This document shows, piece by piece, positions 1-5,108 of a stretch of 5,108 nucleotides of DNA. Each line of letters begins with the position of its first letter. Positions within the stretch are counted from its first letter, which is position 1. Origin of the DNA: Ignavibacteriales bacterium. GTDB taxonomy: Bacteria; Bacteroidota; Ignavibacteria; T3Sed10-11. Position numbers and translations under genes: made by a program. Where the stretch lies: positions 1 through 5,108 of the forward strand of contig PWJF01000117.1 of NCBI GenBank assembly GCA_003560935.1. The letters run 5' to 3'. A model generated the notes under the pieces. It did no database searches and was not told the origin of the DNA. It saw nothing but the letters and a program-made list of their open reading frames with translations.

Positions 1-329
1 ACTTCGATGCTCACAAATCCGTCGGCACCGCCGGTTTTATCATAAACCGGTCTGAGAATATTGCAAGCCGCACGAATATCTTCGATCATTAATTCATGTA
101 TGATATCGCCTGAATCGATATCGGGATCTTTCTCAATGAGTTGGCGGATCTGTCCGTCATAATCGTCGCTGCCGGTGATGGATTTCTCGAAAATGGAGGG
201 ATTCGAGGTAACCCCGAGCAATCCCTGATCTACCATTTTCTGCAATTCCCGATTCTTTAACATACTCCTGCTAATGTTATCGAGCCAGATGCTTTGGCCA
301 AGCTGTGCGATATTGTGTAATACTGTCAT
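1..329 (-). CDS. tal: Transaldolase, N-terminal 109 residues (3' end beyond window)
   Basis: Transaldolase is a cytoplasmic enzyme of the non-oxidative pentose phosphate pathway. It moves a dihydroxyacetone unit from sedoheptulose 7-phosphate to glyceraldehyde 3-phosphate through a lysine Schiff base. The translated start contains GQSIWLDNISR (residues 11-21), GVTSNPSIFEK (39-49) and SIE (107-109). These match the longer transaldolase type found in actinobacteria and cyanobacteria, including some transaldolase/glucose-6-phosphate isomerase fusions. By family comparison Asp17, Asn43 and Glu109 fall at the positions of the active-site Asp, Asn and Glu of E. coli TalB. The Schiff-base lysine lies beyond the window, so completeness, activity and any fusion cannot be judged. 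The ATG start at 327-329 is preceded by AAAGG at 6 bases. The gene is 121 bases downstream of the secretion-ATPase gene on the same strand, possibly with its own promoter. Identification is confident. Confidence 0.93.
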   Translation of the reverse strand, partial: MTVLHNIAQLGQSIWLDNISRSMLKNRELQKMVDQGLLGVTSNPSIFEKSITGSDDYDGQIRQLIEKDPDIDSGDIIHELMIEDIRAACNILRPVYDKTGGADGFVSIE

Positions 330-335
330 CTCGCG

Positions 336-340
336 CCTTT
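336..340 (-). promoter_or_regulatory. Ribosome binding site of the transaldolase gene
   Basis: On the minus strand AAAGG lies 6 bases before the ATG at 327-329. This is a good Shine-Dalgarno position and supports that start, which also matches the expected N-terminal length before the WLD motif. Confidence 0.6.
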
Positions 341-353
341 ATTAATTTATTAC

Positions 354-374
354 AAAAAAGAGTATAAAAACTCT
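354..374 (-). terminator. Weak hairpin plus T-run between secretion-ATPase gene and transaldolase
   Basis: The minus strand reads AGAGT, a six-base loop TTTTAT, then ACTCT, and continues directly into a run of Ts (six counting the last stem base). This has the layout of a rho-independent terminator about 77 bases past the stop of the upstream gene, but the stem is only 5 base pairs with two G-C pairs. It could partly stop read-through into the transaldolase gene. The stem also contains TATACT, which could instead serve as a -10 element for the transaldolase, though no good -35 is seen at the right distance. Confidence 0.3.
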
Positions 375-409
375 GTAAATGAACAGGTTTTTAAGATAAT
401 TAACCGGAG

Positions 410-422
410 CTTGAAATTCAAG
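410..422. repeat. Perfect 6-bp inverted repeat CTTGAA-A-TTCAAG
   Basis: This is a 13-base dyad with one central base, 81 bases upstream of the transaldolase start. No T-run follows on either strand, so it is not a terminator. A small operator for a dimeric regulator is possible, but the site is AT-rich and short enough to occur by chance. Confidence 0.3.
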
Positions 423-428
423 AATTGT

Positions 429-442
429 GGTCACGAATAAAA
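429..442 (-). repeat. Shared intergenic motif, copy 1
   Basis: GGTCACGAATAAAA on the plus strand (TTTTATTCGTGACC on the minus strand) matches 13 of 14 bases with the motif at 1770-1783. It lies just past the stop of the secretion-ATPase gene, 100 bases upstream of the transaldolase start. It may be a shared promoter or regulator site, or part of a small repeat. The function is unknown. Confidence 0.4.
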
Positions 443-450
443 CTATATAT

Positions 451-1713
451 CTAATCCGTCACCCTTCGCAATTCATCCACCGAAGTTATTCCCTCTTTTA
501 TTTTTCTTTTAATATCATCGCGTACATCCACGAACCCTTGTATTTTTGCAGCTCCCGATAGGGTGGCGAGCGAAGCGTTTTGGTAAATCAAATCGAGCAA
601 TTCCGTATTAACTTCGAGAACCTCGAAGGCGGCTGTTCTACCACTGTAACCGGTACCGTGGCATTGTTCACATCCTTTCGCACGGTACAGTTGATCACCT
701 TCTGAAATACCAACTCCCAACAATCGCTGTTCCGCAAAGTCGGGTACATAGGTTTCTTTGCATGCATTACATAACTTTCTGACGAAGGTCTGAAAGACTA
801 CCCCTATCAACGCCGTGGAAAGTTGATACGGCGACACATCCAACCCGAGAACTCTGGGTATGGCCGACATTGCGTCGCGCGAAATCATCGTGCTAAACAT
901 TAAGCTTCCCCTTACCACTGCTTCGATAGCTTTTGTAATCGTTTCATTATCAAGGATCTCACTAATAAGACCGATATTCGGATTCTGATTCAACAAGGCG
1001 TTCAGTGCCTCATCCCGTGTTAAACCGACTTCGGGTGCTACAATAATCTGTGTCGCGAAATTAAGCACATATTCCTGTCTGTCTTCAACGGTCACGATAT
1101 TTTTTTCTTTCGATCGCAGGTGTTTTAATGTCGTGTAGGCGGTTGTGCTTTTGCCCGAATCTTTCGCACCAACTAAAATTATAAGACCACTCTTTCGGGA
1201 TATTAATTTTTTATATTTCTCCAGGTTATTCCCCCGTAACCCGAGATCTTCAAGTGCCGGCAGTTCAGCATTTTTATTCAATAAATCGATGGTAATCCGT
1301 TCGCCTGCATTCACGGCGATAAGATTAACGACCAGGCTGAATTGCATCGGGCCGATATTCATGACATACTTTCCCCGCTGGGGTTTCTTCTTCTCAAAGG
1401 CATTAATTCCCGCCTTTATTTTAATAATACCTGCCAGATTTTCCGCCAGATTCACGGGAAGAGATACAACATCTTTTAAAAAATCGTAATTTCCAAAACG
1501 GATAATCAGTTCATTCTCCATCGGTTCGAAATGAATAAACCGAACGTCTTCTTTTGCCGCACGGGTGATTATCTCATCGAGGATCGCTTCGGGCGTCGGG
1601 ATTTTACCCGCTCGATATAGCTCTCGGATTTTATCCTTTCCGAGTACTTTGATGTCAATTTGTTCAAGCGGTACTTTGATTGGGATGGACTGCAGTCCGG
1701 GATTAGTATTCAC
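451..1713 (-). CDS. Divergent GspE/PilB-family secretion ATPase, probably altered or inactive in ATP hydrolysis
   Basis: This 420-residue protein belongs to the type II secretion/type IV pilus ATPase family, whose hexamers power pilin assembly at the inner membrane. It has the N2-like domain (about 42-150; IHFEP at 60-64, IKIKAG at 97-102) and the RecA-like domain (about 160-420). It lacks the usual extra N-terminal N1 domain. Walker A is intact (GAKDSGKST, 182-190) and so is the Asp box VED (209-211). The Walker B region reads NPNIGLISEILD (244-255) where the family has DPD..GEIRD: both Asp are Asn and the Arg is Leu, though Glu252 remains. The His box is STMISRDA (274-281), with Ile277 for His. 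RVS has become VVN (128-130). Two CxxC pairs (Cys315/318, 348/351) match the family metal site. The start is GTG with a weak GGA site 7 bases upstream; TAA stops lie upstream in frame with no better start between. No pilus or secretion genes adjoin. The family is certain, the role unknown. Confidence 0.88.
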   Translation of the reverse strand: MNTNPGLQSIPIKVPLEQIDIKVLGKDKIRELYRAGKIPTPEAILDEIITRAAKEDVRFIHFEPMENELIIRFGNYDFLKDVVSLPVNLAENLAGIIKIKAGINAFEKKKPQRGKYVMNIGPMQFSLVVNLIAVNAGERITIDLLNKNAELPALEDLGLRGNNLEKYKKLISRKSGLIILVGAKDSGKSTTAYTTLKHLRSKEKNIVTVEDRQEYVLNFATQIIVAPEVGLTRDEALNALLNQNPNIGLISEILDNETITKAIEAVVRGSLMFSTMISRDAMSAIPRVLGLDVSPYQLSTALIGVVFQTFVRKLCNACKETYVPDFAEQRLLGVGISEGDQLYRAKGCEQCHGTGYSGRTAAFEVLEVNTELLDLIYQNASLATLSGAAKIQGFVDVRDDIKRKIKEGITSVDELRRVTD

Positions 1714-1746
1714 AGTATATTCCGATATAGTGCTTGAAAATGGAAG

Positions 1747-1763
1747 GTATGTTTATTACATAC
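1747..1763. repeat. Inverted repeat GTATGT-TTATT-ACATAC upstream of the secretion-ATPase gene
   Basis: This dyad has perfect 6-bp arms and a 5-base spacer, centred about 42 bases upstream of the GTG start at 1713. Its position fits an operator or a structured leader. There is no adjoining T-run and the arms have low GC content, so a terminator is unlikely. No known regulator site is recognised. Confidence 0.35.
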
Positions 1764-1769
1764 GTTAGA

Positions 1770-1783
1770 GGACACGAATAAAA
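1770..1783 (-). repeat. Shared intergenic motif, copy 2
   Basis: GGACACGAATAAAA on the plus strand differs by one base from the copy at 429-442. It lies 56 bases upstream of the GTG start of the secretion-ATPase gene, beside the inverted repeat at 1747-1763. The rest of the gap (1714-1837) shows no strong terminator for the exporter operon and no convincing sigma-70 promoter. Confidence 0.4.
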
Positions 1784-1837
1784 GTAAGCTTTTTTCAGAA
1801 GAACCGCAATAGACCGAACAGTCACCTCTCGAGTGTT

Positions 1838-2965
1838 TTATCCGACCGTTTTTCTAAATCTCATTGCACTCAGCGTAAAAATTGCGACGCCGATTATCGT
1901 TAGCATCAATGCTTGATCCCATAATTCAGCTATACCGACACCTTTGAGAAAAATTCCCCGCACAATTACAAAGAAATAGCGCAGCGGCATCAGATATGAT
2001 ATTGTCTGAAAGATCCCCGGCATGTTCTCGATCGGAAATACGAATCCCGACAGATAAATCATCGGCAATAAAATAAAGAATACCGATGTCATCATCGCTT
2101 GTTGCTGGGTACGCGATATCGTTGAGACAAATAAGCCGATGCCCAAAGTCGTTAATAAAAATATCAAACTCAGAAAAAATAAAAGAAGTATGTTTCCCTT
2201 AATCGGAATTCCAAAATGCAGAAATGCGATTGAAATAACCAAAACCACATCGGCCATTCCGATTATCATAGCGGGAATGGTTTTACCCGCCAGCAGATGA
2301 TATGATTTGATCGGTGTCACTGCCAGTTGATCGAACGTACCGATCTCTTTTTCTTTTACTATAGAAAGGGAAGTAAGATTTATAGTAATAACCATCAACA
2401 GCATACCGACGATTCCCGGAATCATAAAATTGCGACTTTCCAAATTCGGGTTATACCATATACGTATCTCAGGAACAACCATCGGTGTTATCGATCCCCC
2501 ACCCGATTGATCGATACGTTCAATCATAATATTCTGCGAAAACCGGGTCACGATCATCGACGCGTAATTCATACCGATTGTCGCAATGTTGGTTTCCGTT
2601 CCATCGACAATCAATTGAAGCTTTGCGCTGCGTCCGGCATACAGATTATTCCCAAAATTCTTCGGTATAACCGCTGCGACACCCGCTTTACCCCGGTCAA
2701 TGTAATCGTCTATCTCGTCCAACGTAGATATAAAATCCACGATCGTGTAATAACCCGAATTGACAAACCGATCAACAAGCTCTCTGCTGTGGTGGCTTGA
2801 ATCCATATCGAGTACAACCATAGGAATGTTTCGGACGTCCAGTATCGCCGCATACCCCAAAATTATTAATTGTATCGTCGGCGCCAACAGCACAATAGCT
2901 ATCATACTCTTATCTCGACGAATCTGATAGAACTCTTTCCGGATTAAATGGATGATCGTTCTCAT
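1838..2965 (-). CDS. ABC-2 exporter permease (second of pair, YbhR/YbhS-like)
   Basis: This 375-residue inner membrane protein forms half of the transport channel of an ABC-2 type exporter. An N-terminal cytoplasmic helix (KEFYQIRRD, 10-18) precedes the first membrane span (about 21-41). A large extracytoplasmic domain follows (about 42-180, with SRELVDRFVNSGYY and IWYNPNLESRNF), then five more spans (about 181-203, 228-250, 258-280, 290-312, 349-368). The loop KEKEIGTFDQLAVTPI (204-219) is where the family couples to the ATPase. SGFVFPIENMP (306-316) is another family hallmark. The length matches E. coli YbhR/YbhS. The ATG overlaps the previous stop as ATGA, so translation is probably coupled; the nearest G-rich site is 11 bases away. 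The substrate is not readable from sequence: relatives export drugs, dyes, cations or other small molecules. Confidence 0.9.
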   Translation of the reverse strand: MRTIIHLIRKEFYQIRRDKSMIAIVLLAPTIQLIILGYAAILDVRNIPMVVLDMDSSHHSRELVDRFVNSGYYTIVDFISTLDEIDDYIDRGKAGVAAVIPKNFGNNLYAGRSAKLQLIVDGTETNIATIGMNYASMIVTRFSQNIMIERIDQSGGGSITPMVVPEIRIWYNPNLESRNFMIPGIVGMLLMVITINLTSLSIVKEKEIGTFDQLAVTPIKSYHLLAGKTIPAMIIGMADVVLVISIAFLHFGIPIKGNILLLFFLSLIFLLTTLGIGLFVSTISRTQQQAMMTSVFFILLPMIYLSGFVFPIENMPGIFQTISYLMPLRYFFVIVRGIFLKGVGIAELWDQALMLTIIGVAIFTLSAMRFRKTVG

Positions 2966-4101
2966 GATGCACTATACCCCTGTTTTATCATTCGAATGGT
3001 ACTTGCGAGTACAAGAACGGTTCCAAATATCAACAATGCGATAATCTGCTCCCAATACGCCGTCACATCGATCCCTTTAATCATAATGGCGCGCAACGCC
3101 TCGAGAAAATAACGTGCCGGAACTAAATACGTAACCGCCTGAATTGCAACCGGCATATTGTGTATCGGAAACACAAACCCCGATAATATAAACGTCGGCA
3201 ACATTGTAGTGGTCAGTGCTTTCATAAATGCAACTTGCTGTGTCTTCGATGTCGTCGATATTATCACCCCCCAGGTGAGCGCGACAAATAAAAACAGTAA
3301 AACAAGTACCGATAACATAAGGAAACTTCCGGCAACGCCGACGCCGAACAATACATACCCTCCAATGAGAATGAATATCGTCGATACTATCGAGGTCAAT
3401 ACATAAGGCACCATCTTCCCGATTATGAGCTCCGCCGGATGTACCGGCGAAACAGCGATCTGTTCCATCGTTCCCAGTTCTTTTTCACGAACGATCGAGA
3501 GCGACGTAGCTACTGTTGATGTGACCATTAATATAAACGCTATCAAACCCGGAATGAGAAACATGGGACTTCGCAACTCCGGATTGTACCAAATACGCGG
3601 GTGATACTCGATAGGTTGTGCACGTATGTTTTCGCCGTCGGTCAGAAGAACATCCGACATCAAATCCCTTGTATAATCCTGCACTATCGTATTCACGTAT
3701 CCCGTCACGGTTGCAGCCGCACTCGCATTCGCCCCGTCGATGAGTACCTGTACGGAAGCATCCAGTCCATTCATAATCCGTTTTGAAAAATCGGGAGGGA
3801 TGACGATTGCTATGCGAACGATCTCCCGATCGAGAAGACGGTCGATCTCATTCGGAGAATCGAGATAATATTTCAGATTGAAATAGCCGGAATGAACGAA
3901 TTTTTCGATCAATTCCCTACTCTGTATGCTATTATCGTCGTCGTAAACCGCAAGTGCTACATCCCGAACGTCGAAATCCACTGCGTAGCCGAACATCATC
4001 AGCATAAAAGCGGGAACAAAGATCAAAATTCCCAGCGAACGCCGGTCACGCCCGACCTGCCTGAACTCTTTACGTGCAATTGAAATAATCCGGTTGGACA
4101 T
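2962..4101 (-). CDS. ABC-2 exporter permease (first of pair, YbhS-like)
   Basis: This 379-residue membrane protein is a paralogue of the permease that follows it. The shared landmarks come in the same order: KEFRQVGRDRRS (11-22), GYAVDFDVRD (38-47), SRELIEKFVHSGYF (61-74), IWYNPELRSPMFLIPG (170-185), REKELGTMEQIAVSPV (205-220) and SGFVFPIHNMP (307-317). One span at about 23-42, a large extracytoplasmic domain to about 180, and five spans in the C-terminal half match the YbhS/YbhR topology. The two permeases presumably form a heterodimer with the ATPase on the cytoplasmic side. The start overlaps the ATPase stop by one base (TAATG) and has a strong AGAGGA site 8 bases upstream. The substrate is unknown. 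Confidence 0.9.
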   Translation of the reverse strand: MSNRIISIARKEFRQVGRDRRSLGILIFVPAFMLMMFGYAVDFDVRDVALAVYDDDNSIQSRELIEKFVHSGYFNLKYYLDSPNEIDRLLDREIVRIAIVIPPDFSKRIMNGLDASVQVLIDGANASAAATVTGYVNTIVQDYTRDLMSDVLLTDGENIRAQPIEYHPRIWYNPELRSPMFLIPGLIAFILMVTSTVATSLSIVREKELGTMEQIAVSPVHPAELIIGKMVPYVLTSIVSTIFILIGGYVLFGVGVAGSFLMLSVLVLLFLFVALTWGVIISTTSKTQQVAFMKALTTTMLPTFILSGFVFPIHNMPVAIQAVTYLVPARYFLEALRAIMIKGIDVTAYWEQIIALLIFGTVLVLASTIRMIKQGYSAS

Positions 4102-5027
4102 TAATTCGATCCTCTGTCTACAAGATGAATAAATACATCCTCAAGCGACGGGACAATTCGGTCGATGCGAAGTACCTCTATTCCCTTCGCCGAGAGCACA
4201 TCTTTAATGAGCGGACGGTGCTTTTCTTCATCCCCGACGCTCACATGTAGGAGCGTACCGAAAACCGACGACTCGATCACCCAATCCTGCTGCTGTAATT
4301 CACCCAATGCTTCAATAATGTCGGTGCAGTTTACTTCCAGCATCGGATAGCGAATGTGCTCGGTTTTCAACTGACGGGGACTGCCGCCGGCAACTATCTT
4401 TCCGGCATGAATGAGCATGATCGTATTGCAATATTCAGCTTCATCGAGATAGTGCGTCGTCACAAATACTGTTGTCCCTTCGTCGGTAAGCGTATGAATA
4501 AGATCCCAGAATCTTCTCCGCGAGAGGGGATCGACTCCGCCGGTCGGTTCGTCGAGAAAAACGATCTGCGGACGGTGCAATAAAGCACAACCGAGTGCAA
4601 GTCGCTGCTTCCATCCAACGGGCAGCGGTCCGGTCAGCGACGATGTCCTACCCCTCAATCCCGCCATCTCAACCGCCCAATCGATACGGTCTTTTAACAC
4701 ACGGTTTTTTAATCCATATACGCCACCGAAGAAATTCAGATTTTCCATCACGGTAAGATCCTCATAAAGCGAGAACTTCTGTGACATATAGCCTATATTC
4801 CGTTTAATGCTTTCAGATTGAGCGTTGATATCAAATCCTGCAACGGTCGCCTTTCCCGATGTGGAGGTCAGTAAACCGCAGAGCATTTTAATGACGGTGG
4901 TCTTCCCCGCTCCGTTTGCACCGAGGAATCCGAATATCTCGGCCTTCTTTACATCGAAGCTGAAACTATCGACAGCAGTGAAATCACCGAGTTTCTTTGT
5001 TAGGTTTTCTACCGTTATTGCGTTCAT
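4101..5027 (-). CDS. ABC transporter ATP-binding subunit of an ABC-2 exporter (YbhF-like, single ATPase domain)
   Basis: This 308-residue cytoplasmic ATPase powers the two permeases encoded directly downstream. It has Walker A GANGAGKTT (36-44), Q-loop Gln83 in MSQKFSLYEDLTVMENL, Walker B IVFLDEP (155-161), D-loop GGVD (163-166) and switch His192 in THYLDEAEYC. The ABC signature is LPVGWKQR (135-142) instead of LSGGQ; this variant is typical of the YbhF-type branch and is not a sign of decay. Residues from about 228 form the small C-terminal domain common in ABC-2 exporter ATPases. E. coli YbhF is about twice as long with two ATPase domains, so this one probably works as a homodimer. The ATG at 5025-5027 is the first usable start after an in-frame TAA; a weak GAG site lies 7 bases upstream. 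Confidence 0.95.
   Translation of the reverse strand: MNAITVENLTKKLGDFTAVDSFSFDVKKAEIFGFLGANGAGKTTVIKMLCGLLTSTSGKATVAGFDINAQSESIKRNIGYMSQKFSLYEDLTVMENLNFFGGVYGLKNRVLKDRIDWAVEMAGLRGRTSSLTGPLPVGWKQRLALGCALLHRPQIVFLDEPTGGVDPLSRRRFWDLIHTLTDEGTTVFVTTHYLDEAEYCNTIMLIHAGKIVAGGSPRQLKTEHIRYPMLEVNCTDIIEALGELQQQDWVIESSVFGTLLHVSVGDEEKHRPLIKDVLSAKGIEVLRIDRIVPSLEDVFIHLVDRGSN
4110..4115 (-). promoter_or_regulatory. Ribosome binding site of the first permease, inside the ATPase gene end
   Basis: AGAGGA on the minus strand sits 8 bases before the permease ATG at 4099-4101, within the last codons of the ATPase gene. It fixes the start at the TAATG junction and is the strongest such site in the operon. Confidence 0.65.
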
Positions 5028-5059
5028 AAAAACACTCGTTAATTAAATTTATTTCTTTG

Positions 5060-5108
5060 TCAATCAACCATTCATCCATTCGTACAATCATGCATCCATG
5101 CACCCATG
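5060..5108. repeat. Degenerate octamer tandem repeat upstream of the exporter operon
   Basis: Six consecutive 8-base units can be read on the plus strand: TCAATCAA, CCATTCAT, CCATTCGT, ACAATCAT, GCATCCAT and GCACCCAT, then a further G at the window edge. The consensus is about NCAWYCAT (ATGRWTGN on the minus strand). CA at positions 2-3 is kept in five of six units, with the fourth unit from position 5076 (CCATTCGT) varying only near its end. The array starts 33 bases before the ATPase start and runs out of the window, so its full length is unknown. It looks like a microsatellite-type intergenic repeat; an effect on expression of the exporter is speculative. Confidence 0.55.

Noticed and set aside
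1145..1489. Plus-strand open frame of 114 codons inside the secretion-ATPase gene
   Set aside because: It lies antisense to a well-supported gene with clear family motifs and shows no recognisable domain.
451..1713. Reading the secretion-ATPase gene as a retraction ATPase (PilT)
   Set aside because: The two CxxC pairs and the GCEQCHGTGYSGR segment are features of the GspE/PilB side of the family and are not typical of PilT.
1784..1837. Possible terminator of the exporter operon
   Set aside because: Only weak stems are visible (for example GACT-GTTC-GGTC with a wobble pair) and no T-run follows directly, so the evidence is too poor to call one.
2327..2800. Plus-strand open frame of 157 codons inside the second permease gene
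   Set aside because: It lies antisense to a gene with full ABC-2 permease architecture; its translation is rich in His, Arg and Asn with no recognisable domain.
5058..5063. TTGACA, a perfect -35 match, upstream of the ATPase gene on the minus strand
   Set aside because: No -10-like hexamer is found 15-19 bases downstream, so it was not called as a promoter.
4984..5108. Minus-strand open frame from the right edge into the ATPase gene, with an internal ATG giving about 35 residues (starts MIVRMDEW)
   Set aside because: It would overlap the ATPase start by 44 bases in another frame, runs through the octamer repeat, and matches no family I recognise. Sequence beyond the edge is needed to exclude an upstream gene end.

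Overview
The window carries five genes, all read from the minus strand, packed with short gaps and with intact standard-code reading frames. Base composition is moderately AT-rich, and several starts have a Shine-Dalgarno-like site, so it is bacterial chromosome. The exporter resembles the YbhF/YbhS/YbhR type of Gram-negative bacteria, and the ATPase is of the type IV pilus/type II secretion class. A Gram-negative bacterium, perhaps from a poorly sampled phylum, is a reasonable guess. No marker gene here fixes the taxon.

In the direction of transcription (right to left), the window opens with a degenerate octamer tandem repeat at 5060-5108, cut by the window edge. A three-gene ABC-2 exporter operon follows: an ATPase (4101-5027) and two paralogous membrane permeases (2962-4101 and 1838-2965). 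The three genes overlap by 1 and 4 bases, so they are almost certainly co-transcribed and translationally coupled. The two permeases probably pair as a heterodimer driven by the ATPase. No membrane fusion (HlyD-type) or outer membrane partner gene lies in the window.

After a 124-base gap comes a lone gene (451-1713) for a GspE/PilB-like secretion ATPase. It keeps the fold, Walker A and a four-cysteine motif, but it has lost several residues that are near-invariant in working family members: the Walker B aspartates, the His-box histidine and conserved arginines. It has no pilus or secretion neighbours. It is the most unusual gene here. A 121-base gap then leads to the first 109 codons of a transaldolase (pentose phosphate pathway), cut by the left edge.

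The two longer intergenic gaps share a near-identical 14-base motif and each holds a short inverted repeat. A weak terminator-like hairpin lies between the secretion-ATPase gene and the transaldolase. I see no RNA genes, mobile elements, CRISPR arrays or phage genes, and no convincing evidence of a new multi-gene system.
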